This document shows positions 1 through 5,203 of a stretch of 5,738 nucleotides of DNA, one piece after another. Origin of the DNA: an uncultured Azospirillum sp. (lineage in GTDB: Bacteria; Pseudomonadota; Alphaproteobacteria; Azospirillales; Azospirillaceae). Below the pieces are notes generated by a model. That model made no database searches and was not told the origin of the DNA. It saw only the letters and a list, made by a program, of their open reading frames with translations. The DNA lies in contig CALGOL010000640.1 of the NCBI GenBank assembly GCA_937960755.1, positions 1-5,738 of the forward strand. Direction: 5' to 3'. The translations under genes and the position numbers were made by a program. Positions within the stretch are counted from its first letter, which is position 1, and every line of letters starts with the position of its first letter.

Positions 1-547
1 CCCCGACCCGGATATTCTGGTGAACAATTGCGGCGGCCCGCCGCCGGGGGATTTTCGCGATTGGGGCCGCGGCGAATGGCTGGCCGCGTTGGACGCCAAC
101 ATGCTGGCCCCCATCGAGTTGATGAAGGCGACGGTGGACGCCATGGCGGCGCGCGGCTTCGGCCGGGTGGTCAACATCACCTCCGCCCAGGTCAAAGGCC
201 CCAGCGTGCTGCAACTGGGACTGTCGGCCGGGGCGCGCGGCGGACTGACCGGCTTCGTCGCCGTGCTGGCGCGGCAAATCGCCGGCCGCGGCGTCACCGT
301 CAATAACCTGCTGCCCGGCGCCTTCGCCACCGACCGGCTGAAAGGCACGCTGGCGAAAGCCGCGCAAGCCGCCGGCCGCAGCTTGGAAGCGGAGGAGACG
401 GCGCGGCGGGCTTCGATCCCTGCCGGGCGGCTGGGCGACCCGGCGGAATTCGGCGCATTTTGCGCGTTTCTCTGTTCGGCGCAAGCCGGCTACGTCACCG
501 GCCAAAACATCGTGCTGGACGGCGGCGCTTTTCCCGGAACGTTTTAA
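1..547 (+). CDS. SDR-family oxidoreductase-like protein, 5'-truncated by the window edge
   Basis: This is the C-terminal 181 residues of a short-chain dehydrogenase/reductase-like protein. The frame is open from base 2, so the start and the Rossmann TGxxxGxG motif lie upstream; about 80 residues are missing if the protein has the usual length near 260. The visible start reads DILVNNCGGPPPG, a variant of the SDR NNAG motif. It is followed by an Asn in DANMLAP, a Ser in VVNITS (codon 182-184), and the C-terminal YVTGQNIVLDGG, which is typical of FabG-like enzymes. The usual YxxxK is absent: the aligned stretch LGLSAGARGGLTGF (about 215-256) has Ser or Leu for Tyr and Arg for Lys. This resembles the group I remember as 'BKR-like SDR-like', which is noted for an imperfect catalytic tetrad. 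Substrate is unknown and reductase activity should not be assumed. The gene ends with TAA just before a tandem repeat. Confidence 0.88.
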   Translation, partial: PDPDILVNNCGGPPPGDFRDWGRGEWLAALDANMLAPIELMKATVDAMAARGFGRVVNITSAQVKGPSVLQLGLSAGARGGLTGFVAVLARQIAGRGVTVNNLLPGAFATDRLKGTLAKAAQAAGRSLEAEETARRASIPAGRLGDPAEFGAFCAFLCSAQAGYVTGQNIVLDGGAFPGTF

Positions 548-570
548 TTTCACGCCAAACCCCAATGGAG

Positions 571-702
571 GCTTAAGCGGGCCTTCGCCCAAAACGGGCC
601 TTAAGCGGGCCTACGCCCAAAACGGGCCTTAAGCGGGCCTTCGCCCAAAACGGGCCTTAAGCGGGCCTTCGCCCAAAACGGGCCTTAAGCGGGCCTTCGC
701 CC
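571..702. repeat. 28-bp tandem repeat array, about 4.7 copies
   Basis: Units lie at 571-598, 599-626, 627-654 and 655-682, with a 20-bp partial copy at 683-702. Each unit begins with a TTAAGCGGG segment and ends in AAAACGGG. The copies are almost identical: the first unit starts with G instead of C, and the second has TACG instead of TTCG at 612-615. Within every unit GGGC pairs with GCCC across a 4-nt loop (for example 579-590). That GCCC can instead pair with the next GGGC across AAAAC (587-599), so a transcript could fold in alternative ways. The period is not a multiple of three and TTAA gives frequent stops, so the array is not coding. It begins 23 bp after the SDR stop codon. There are no spacers, so it is not CRISPR. 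Function unknown. Confidence 0.93.
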
Positions 703-704
703 GC
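689..704. other. Perfect 6-bp hairpin at the edge of the repeat array
   Basis: GCGGGC (689-694) pairs with GCCCGC (699-704) around a CTTC loop. It forms because the sequence after the last partial repeat reads GCG where the other units have AAA, extending the 4-bp stem of the repeat to 6 bp. No T-run follows on either strand, so it is not a standard intrinsic terminator. It could stabilise the 3' end of a transcript from the upstream SDR gene, but that is inference. Confidence 0.5.
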
Positions 705-745
705 GACGGCGCGCCGCAGCTTTGCCAGCCATGCCGCCGAAGCGC

Positions 746-800
746 TTGCGGCGACCGCCTTGAAGGTAGCTAAATATAGAAAATGGAAATGTAATCTGTT
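746..800 (+). promoter_or_regulatory. AT-rich candidate promoter region upstream of the stress-protein gene
   Basis: This patch is clearly richer in A and T than the surroundings (TAAATATAGAAAATGG from 771) and lies 45-100 bp before the stress-protein start. A possible pair is TTGCGG (746-751) with TAAATA (771-776), but the 19-bp spacer is long and both boxes are weak. TTGAAG at 760-765 has no box at a good distance. No FNR/Anr-type TTGAT-N4-ATCAA palindrome was found. Location is favoured by context; the exact boxes are uncertain. Confidence 0.25.
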
Positions 801-844
801 GATGGCCGGCGAAGAACCGCCCACGACTGGCGAGGGAAGAAATC

Positions 845-1708
845 ATGCTCAAACACCTGCTCGTTCCCATGACCGGATTGCCCGCCGACCGCGCGGCGTT
901 GACGGCCGCCTTGGGATTGGCGCGCGCCTTCGACGCCCATGTCGACGCCCTGTTCATCCGTCAGCATCCCGCCGACGCCGTGCCGTTGTTGGGCGAAGGC
1001 ATGTCGGGGGCGATGATCGACGATATCGTTCGCGCCGCCGAAGCCGAAACCAATCTGTTGCAGGAAGCCGCCCGCCGCCTGTTTGAAGCGCTGCTGGTCG
1101 AACACGAGGTTCCAGCGGCGGACGTCCCGCCCGAAGCCCCCGGCCCCACCGCGGCTTGGCGCGAAACCGTCGGACGCCCGGATGAGATGGCCGCTTTGGA
1201 AGGCCGGTTGGCCGACTTGATCGTTTTGCCCCATTGCGGCGACGATCCCAACGGTCGCTTGACCCTGGCGGCGGAAACCGCGCTGCTGGATTCCGGCCGG
1301 CCGATCTTGCTGGCGCCGGCGACGACGCCGACGGAAATCGGTCGCCGCATCGCCATCGCTTGGAACGGCGGCGCCGAATCCGCCCGCGCCGTCGCTGGCG
1401 CCATGCCGTTTCTGCACGCCGCCGAGGCGGTCACCGTGCTGACCGCTGAAACCCACGCCACCCCGTCAACGGCCGCAGCAAGGCTGGCGCAGCATCTGGC
1501 TTGGCATCGCACCCAGGTGAGGGTGCAAGTGGTGCATCCGGGCGCCGATGCGGTGGGTCATGCGCTGCTTAGCTCCGCCAAAGCCGACGGCTGCGATCTC
1601 TTGGTGTTGGGCGGCTACGGTCATAGCCGCATGCGGGAAATGATTCTCGGCGGCGTCACCCGCTATATGCTGACGCACGCCGATATTCCGGTGCTGATGG
1701 CGCACTGA
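845..1708 (+). CDS. Universal stress protein with two tandem UspA domains
   Basis: This 287-residue protein has two UspA-like alpha/beta domains, roughly residues 1-157 and 169-285. Each domain begins with a basic-hydrophobic strand (KHLLVPM; RRIAIAWNG). Domain 2 carries the nucleotide-binding glycine pattern GGYGHSRMREMILGGVT (residues 256-272, bases 1610-1660), following the G-x2-G-x9-G plan of ATP-binding Usp proteins and ending in the usual IPVLMAH. Domain 1 ends in RPILLAP and lacks a clear glycine motif, so it is probably degenerate for nucleotide binding. Such cytoplasmic proteins are linked to survival under starvation, oxidative or low-oxygen stress; the specific role here is not visible. 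The ATG at 845 is supported by GAGGGA at 832-837. It is probably the first gene of a unit with the next two small genes. Confidence 0.95.
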   Translation: MLKHLLVPMTGLPADRAALTAALGLARAFDAHVDALFIRQHPADAVPLLGEGMSGAMIDDIVRAAEAETNLLQEAARRLFEALLVEHEVPAADVPPEAPGPTAAWRETVGRPDEMAALEGRLADLIVLPHCGDDPNGRLTLAAETALLDSGRPILLAPATTPTEIGRRIAIAWNGGAESARAVAGAMPFLHAAEAVTVLTAETHATPSTAAARLAQHLAWHRTQVRVQVVHPGADAVGHALLSSAKADGCDLLVLGGYGHSRMREMILGGVTRYMLTHADIPVLMAH

Positions 1709-1737
1709 CGCCATCACCTAAAAGGGAGGGTACGGCC

Positions 1738-2010
1738 ATGTTGACGATGGAAGATTGCATCGACTTCAGCGGCCTGACGGAAGACGAGGTCGCCGCCATC
1801 GCCGAGCACGAACATTTGGCGTTGGTGGTCGCCGCCGAAATGGGTCAATGCCTGATGAACGACGTAATCGGCCGGCGGCGCATCGCCGCCATGCTGACCG
1901 ACGATATCGAAGCGGCGTGCGCCCACGGCCACGCCCGCCACGCGATTGACCTGACGCGGGCGTTGCAGGCTTTTCTGCACGACCACCCCGACGCGCTGCC
2001 CAGGGCGTGA
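1738..2010 (+). CDS. Small uncharacterised, mostly helical protein downstream of the stress protein
   Basis: A 90-residue protein beginning MLTMEDCIDFSGLTEDEV and rich in Ala, His and acidic residues. It is predicted by eye to be almost all helix and has no signal peptide, membrane segment or known catalytic motif. The stretch LTEDEVAAIAEHEHLALVVAAEMG (residues 13-36) is the part most likely to be conserved; I recall similar unnamed proteins in Alphaproteobacteria, but cannot confirm this here. The ATG is well supported by GGGAGG at 1724-1729, 8 bp upstream. It starts 29 bp after the stress-protein stop and ends next to the following gene, which suggests co-transcription. Function unknown; a role alongside the stress protein is inferred from position only. 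Confidence 0.85.
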   Translation: MLTMEDCIDFSGLTEDEVAAIAEHEHLALVVAAEMGQCLMNDVIGRRRIAAMLTDDIEAACAHGHARHAIDLTRALQAFLHDHPDALPRA

Positions 2011-2012
2011 GC

Positions 2013-2351
2013 ATGGGCGAGAACAGTGCGTCCGGCTTTTCGTTAACGGTGGCGGCGCACCCGGCGTTCGGCCGGCTCATCGTGCTGGCGTCGCCCGGTG
2101 GCGGCGCTGTGCGATTGACCGCGCCGGAAGCGCTGACCTTGTCGCGGGCGCTGGCGGCGGTTCGCGCCGGCCGTTCAGCGGAGCGGGAGATTTACCTCAG
2201 CCCCATCGCCAGCGACGCCGACGTGATCGGCGCCGTGGGAAGCGACGGCGTGCGGCTGGGGCTTGGCGACATTGAAACTGCGTTGGACTGGGACGCCGTC
2301 GAGGCGCTTGCGGCGGCGTTGGCGAAGATGGCGGAGATGGCGGAGAGCTAG
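2013..2351 (+). CDS. Small uncharacterised protein, third gene of the stress-protein cluster
   Basis: A 112-residue protein that I do not recognise. The N-terminal half alternates short hydrophobic strands (FSLTVAAH, RLIVLAS, AVRLTA) with a helix (EALTLSRALAAVRAG). The middle contains a Gly-rich, strand-like part, and the end is an Ala-rich helix finishing in MAEMAES. No signal peptide or membrane span is evident. Two starts are possible: GTG at 2007, overlapping the previous stop, or ATG at 2013. I prefer the ATG because AGGG (2002-2005) lies 7 bp before it, while the GTG lacks a ribosome binding site. The 2-bp gap to the previous gene suggests translational coupling. The reading frame is open and its codon use matches the neighbours, but evidence that it is a real gene is weaker than for the previous one. 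Confidence 0.75.
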   Translation: MGENSASGFSLTVAAHPAFGRLIVLASPGGGAVRLTAPEALTLSRALAAVRAGRSAEREIYLSPIASDADVIGAVGSDGVRLGLGDIETALDWDAVEALAAALAKMAEMAES

Positions 2352-2402
2352 GAAAATTTGATCCGATGGCGCATTTCAGTAAACGCCCGTCCGCCGCTTC
2401 AT

Positions 2403-2431
2403 TCGACATCTCTTCCGCGACGCGGTAGAAT
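2403..2431 (+). promoter_or_regulatory. Sigma-70-type promoter for the coiled-coil protein gene
   Basis: TCGACA (2403-2408) and TAGAAT (2426-2431) each match the -35 and -10 consensus at five of six positions and are separated by the ideal 17 bp. Transcription would start near 2438, giving a leader of about 17 nt that holds the AGGGAG ribosome binding site (2443-2448) ahead of the ATG at 2455. It is the best promoter match noticed by eye in the window. It implies that the coiled-coil gene can be transcribed independently of the stress-protein cluster. Confidence 0.6.
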
Positions 2432-2454
2432 AACCGGATGATAGGGAGCCGGAA

Positions 2455-2829
2455 ATGAGCGTCGTCGCCTTCGACACCCATAAATTCGTCAAACGCCTGC
2501 GGGAGGCAGGGTTCACCGAACCCCAGGCCGAAGCGGTGACGCAGGCGGTGCAGGAAGCCGCCAGCATCGACTTGACCGCATTGGCGACCAAGCAGGATTT
2601 GGCGGAGGTTCAAAGGGATATCGCCGGGCTGCGGCAAGCGACAAATGCCGATATCGCCGGGCTGCGGCAGACTTCGAAATCGGACATTCGCGAGGCCGAA
2701 CTACGGCTGGAGGCGAAAATCGCCGAAACAAAAGCCGATTTGCTGAAAACCATCGTCGGCGCGGTGGTGTTCAACTCCGCCGTCGTCCTCGCCGGCATGT
2801 TCGGACTGGCGAAACTGCTGGGCCACTGA
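2455..2829 (+). CDS. DUF1640-type coiled-coil protein with a C-terminal membrane anchor
   Basis: A 124-residue protein with the layout of the bacterial DUF1640 / CCDC90-like family. The N-terminal segment FDTHKFVKRLREAGFTEPQA (residues 6-25) is the family hallmark. A charged coiled coil runs from about 30 to 98 (ATKQDLAEVQ onward), and one hydrophobic segment spans about 99-118, followed by KLLGH. Mitochondrial relatives include MCUR1/CCDC90 proteins; the bacterial role is not established. It is expected to sit in the inner membrane with the coiled coil probably cytoplasmic (inferred). Residues 55-87 form three 11-residue repeats starting DIAGLRQ, DIAGLRQ and DIREAEL, a hendecad pattern. The ATG is supported by AGGGAG 6 bp upstream, and a good promoter lies just before it. 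The gene converges on the tRNA-rpoD block. Confidence 0.88.
   Translation: MSVVAFDTHKFVKRLREAGFTEPQAEAVTQAVQEAASIDLTALATKQDLAEVQRDIAGLRQATNADIAGLRQTSKSDIREAELRLEAKIAETKADLLKTIVGAVVFNSAVVLAGMFGLAKLLGH
2617..2715 (+). repeat. 33-bp in-frame tandem repeat inside the coiled-coil gene
   Basis: Copies begin at 2617, 2650 and 2683. The first 20 bases of copies one and two (2617-2636 and 2650-2669) are identical; copy three keeps only the opening GACATTCG-like start and the spacing. Each copy encodes 11 residues of coiled coil, so gaining or losing a unit would lengthen or shorten the coil without a frameshift. Confidence 0.8.
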
Positions 2830-2857
2830 CCCAGCCCAACCTAACCCTTTGATTTTA

Positions 2858-2933
2858 TGGTGGGCCCGGAGGGATTTGAACCCCCGACAACACCGTTATG
2901 AGCGGCGCGTTCTAACCACTGAACTACAGGCCC
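2858..2933 (-). tRNA. tRNA-Ile2 (CAU anticodon, probably lysidine-modified; could be listed as tRNA-Met)
   Basis: A complete 76-nt cloverleaf on the minus strand with the CCA end encoded (complement of 2858-2860) and discriminator A. The acceptor stem is GGGCCTG paired with CGGGCCC, with one T-G wobble. The anticodon loop is CTCATAA (complement of 2896-2902), giving anticodon CAU. The T loop is TTCAAAT on a GGGGG/CCCTC stem. It is not initiator tRNA: position 1-72 is a G-C pair and the anticodon stem lacks three G-C pairs in a row. C4-G69 and C5-G68 agree with the tRNA-Ile2 pairs read by TilS, which converts the anticodon C to lysidine for AUA decoding. Elongator tRNA-Met is the alternative. 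It lies 74 bp after rpoD on the same strand. Confidence 0.93.
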
Positions 2934-2946
2934 TTAACCATAAACC

Positions 2947-2995
2947 ATAAAAGCGCGCCGACTGTGCCGCGAATTTACGGCGCAATCAAGCGCGC
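2947..2995 (-). terminator. Possible weak terminator or processing hairpin between rpoD and the tRNA
   Basis: Read on the minus strand, GCGCGC (2990-2995) can pair with GCGCGC (2953-2958), followed by TTTTAT (complement of 2947-2952). Inside, GCCG and CGGC (2978-2981 and 2966-2969) form a 4-bp stem. The outer stem closes a large interrupted loop and the T-run is short, so termination would be inefficient. A competing hairpin, CGCAAT with ATTGCG (2981-2986 and 2996-3001), uses part of the same sequence. It may instead be a site where a joint rpoD-tRNA transcript is processed. Confidence 0.25.
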
Positions 2996-3007
2996 ATTGC
3001 GAAAAAA

Positions 3008-4996
3008 TTACGTATCCAAGAAGCTGCGCAGCTTGCGCGAACGCGACGGATGCTTGAGCTTGCGCAGCGCCTTGGCTTCAATCTGGCGAATGCGCTCGCG
3101 GGTCACGCTGAACTGCTGGCCCACTTCCTCCAACGTATGGTCGGTGTTCATGCCGATGCCGAAACGCATGCGCAACACCCGTTCCTCGCGCGGCGTCAGC
3201 GACGCCAGCACCCGGGTGGTGGTTTCCCGCAAGTTCGCCTGAATGGCGGCGTCCAGCGGCAGAACCGCGTTCTTGTCTTCGATGAAATCGCCGAGGTGCG
3301 AATCCTCCTCGTCGCCGATCGGCGTCTCCAGCGAGATCGGCTCCTTGGCGATTTTCAGCACCTTGCGCACTTTTTCCAACGGCATCATCAGCCGTTCCGC
3401 CAGTTCTTCCGGCGTCGGCTCGCGGCCGATTTCGTGCAGCATCTGGCGGGACGTGCGCACCAGCTTGTTGATCGTCTCGATCATATGCACCGGAATGCGG
3501 ATGGTGCGCGCCTGATCGGCGATGGAGCGGGTGATCGCCTGCCGGATCCACCACGTGGCGTAGGTGGAGAACTTATAGCCGCGGCGGTACTCGAACTTGT
3601 CCACCGCCTTCATCAGGCCGATGTTGCCTTCCTGAATAAGATCAAGGAATTGCAGACCGCGATTGGTGTATTTCTTGGCGATGGAGATGACGAGGCGCAG
3701 ATTCGCCTCCACCATTTCCTTCTTGGCGCGGCTGGCTTCGCGTTCGCCCTTCTGCACCGTCTGCACGATGCGGCGGAACTCGCCGATCGGCAGGCGGGCT
3801 TCGTCGGCGACGCTGGAAATCAGTTCGCGGGTCTTGCGAACTTCGTCTTCGTGCTTGTCGACGAACCGTCCCCAAGTCTTGGCGTTCAGGCCCTTGACCC
3901 GCGCAATCCAGTTGGGGTCAAGCTCGTGACCGAAGTACTGGTTGAGGAAGTCCTCACGCTTCACCTTGCAGTCGGTGGCGAGACGCAACAGCTTGCCTTC
4001 ATAACCGGTCAGGCGGCGGTTAAGGATGTAAAGCTGTTCGACAAGCTGTTCGATGCGCTGGTTGTTGAGCCTGACCTTGGTCATCAGCTCAATCATTTCG
4101 CCTTTCAGCTTGTCGTACTTCTTATCCGACTGACGGCCGGTGTCCTCGCCGCGCTGCATGGCGGCGATGCGGGCTTCGTGCAGCTTATGCAGCTTGTCAT
4201 AGGTCGCTTTGATCGCTTCGAAGGTCTCGATGACCAACGGCTTCAGTTCGGCCTCCATGGCCGACAGCGACATGCCGGCGTCGTCTTCCTCGCCTTCCAT
4301 GTCGCGCATGGCGGCGGCGGCTTCGCCCTCGGCGCCCTCGCCTTCCGGTTCTTCACGCGGCTCTTCGCGCTCTTCCCGTTCCGCTTCGACCTCTTCCGCC
4401 GCCATTTCATCCGGCAGATCCGGGGCGTCGGGACCGCCGCCGTAGGTGGCGTCAAGGTCGATAATGTCGCGCAGCAGAATTTTACCTTCCATCAGCGCGT
4501 CGTGCCATTCGAGAATGGCGCGAATGGTCAGCGGCGATTCGCAGATCGCGCCGATCATCATCTCGCGGCCGGCTTCGATGCGCTTGGCGATGGCGATTTC
4601 GCCTTCACGCGACAGCAGCTCCACCGAACCCATTTCGCGCAGATACATGCGCACCGGGTCGTCGGTGCGGCCGATATCGTCGTCGTCGAGATTGCCGGCG
4701 GTGCGGCCCTCGGCTTCGCCGCGCTCTTCCGACGCGGCGTTGTCGTCCTGTTCTTCCGATTCGACGATGTTGATGCCCATTTCGGACAACATCGCCATGG
4801 TGTCTTCAATCTGTTCGGACGACGATTGCTCCGACGGCAGGGCGGCGTTCAACTCGTCATACGTGACGTAGCCGCGCTCCTTGCCGCGCTGAATCATCTT
4901 TTTGACGGCGGCGCCCAGACCGTCCATCAGCGGACCTTCGCCGCCTTCTTCCCGGTTTTCGCTCACTTCCGCGCTATTCGCTGCTTTTGTGGCCAT
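3008..4996 (-). CDS. rpoD: RNA polymerase primary sigma factor RpoD (sigma-70)
   Basis: A complete 662-residue primary sigma factor that directs core RNA polymerase to housekeeping promoters. Region 1.1 lies at about 22-80. Region 1.2 begins at DPVRMYLREMGSVELLSREGE (113-133). A long non-conserved region follows, with a strongly acidic, low-complexity part at 199-240. Region 2 covers about 428-505 and includes ANLRLVISIAKKYTNRGLQF, DLIQEGNIGLMKAVDKFEYRRG and the -10-reading helix KFSTYATWWIRQAITR (475-490). Region 3 follows from RIPVHMIETINKL. Region 4 (about 598-660) has TLEEVGQQFSVTRERIRQIEAKALRKL, the -35-reading helix-turn-helix. All these motifs are intact and the length fits alphaproteobacterial RpoD. 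The ATG at 4996 gives the expected MATKAA start; the ribosome binding site is poor, with only a G-rich stretch upstream. It follows dnaG on the same strand. Confidence 0.98.
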   Translation of the reverse strand: MATKAANSAEVSENREEGGEGPLMDGLGAAVKKMIQRGKERGYVTYDELNAALPSEQSSSEQIEDTMAMLSEMGINIVESEEQDDNAASEERGEAEGRTAGNLDDDDIGRTDDPVRMYLREMGSVELLSREGEIAIAKRIEAGREMMIGAICESPLTIRAILEWHDALMEGKILLRDIIDLDATYGGGPDAPDLPDEMAAEEVEAEREEREEPREEPEGEGAEGEAAAAMRDMEGEEDDAGMSLSAMEAELKPLVIETFEAIKATYDKLHKLHEARIAAMQRGEDTGRQSDKKYDKLKGEMIELMTKVRLNNQRIEQLVEQLYILNRRLTGYEGKLLRLATDCKVKREDFLNQYFGHELDPNWIARVKGLNAKTWGRFVDKHEDEVRKTRELISSVADEARLPIGEFRRIVQTVQKGEREASRAKKEMVEANLRLVISIAKKYTNRGLQFLDLIQEGNIGLMKAVDKFEYRRGYKFSTYATWWIRQAITRSIADQARTIRIPVHMIETINKLVRTSRQMLHEIGREPTPEELAERLMMPLEKVRKVLKIAKEPISLETPIGDEEDSHLGDFIEDKNAVLPLDAAIQANLRETTTRVLASLTPREERVLRMRFGIGMNTDHTLEEVGQQFSVTRERIRQIEAKALRKLKHPSRSRKLRSFLDT

Positions 4997-5203
4997 GCGC
5001 CCACTGCCCCCGCATTCGTGTTACCGGCCCAGGTCGAACGCCTAACGCCGACACCGACCTTAAAAAAAGATGCAACAAACCCAACCGCTAAACGTCGATC
5101 CCGAGCGCGACGCCCTTTGGCCCCCGCGCGTTAAAAGCGCCGGACCGCCGACGCCGCACCCTCACCCTACCCGACATCTCCGTATTTTAAGCTTCTTCTT
5201 CCA
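4997..5203 (-). other. dnaG-rpoD intergenic region, 207 bp
   Basis: The gap is large enough to hold an rpoD promoter, but no convincing -35/-10 pair is visible. TTAGGC with TAACAC at a 16-bp spacing is weak, and no heat-shock-type CTTG box was seen. A run of seven T on the minus strand (complement of 5062-5068) is not preceded by a stable hairpin, so it is not a clear dnaG terminator. Read-through from dnaG together with an undefined internal promoter is the likeliest arrangement. Confidence 0.4.

Noticed and set aside
571..702. CRISPR array
   Set aside because: The 28-bp length is in the CRISPR repeat range, but the units are directly contiguous with no unique spacers and no cas genes are nearby.
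571..760. Insertion sequence or MITE remnant around the repeats
   Set aside because: No terminal inverted repeats, target duplication or transposase fragment could be found; only the tandem array and small hairpins are visible.
770..1512. Minus-strand open frames (770-1456 and 961-1512) over the stress-protein gene
   Set aside because: Their products are compositionally biased, rich in Gly, Ala, Arg and Gln or Ser, with no recognisable domain. The + strand frame encodes a clear two-domain Usp protein with a good ribosome binding site.
2328..2345. Tandem 9-bp ATGGCGGAG duplication at the end of the 112-residue gene
   Set aside because: It only encodes MAE twice at the C-terminus and is too short to mean more than chance slippage.
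2858..2933. Initiator tRNA-fMet
   Set aside because: A CAU anticodon is present, but the G1-C72 pair and the absence of three consecutive G-C pairs in the anticodon stem exclude an initiator; the acceptor stem fits tRNA-Ile2.
5061..5100. Intrinsic terminator of dnaG at the run of seven T on the minus strand
   Set aside because: No stable GC-rich hairpin lies directly before the T-run on the minus strand.
3050..5134. A 694-codon open frame on the + strand, antisense to almost all of rpoD
   Set aside because: It mirrors the rpoD codons. Its product is a His-, Phe-, Leu- and Ala-rich sequence with no recognisable domain, as expected from the reverse complement of a GC-rich gene lacking certain codons. 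The rpoD motifs on the opposite strand are unambiguous.
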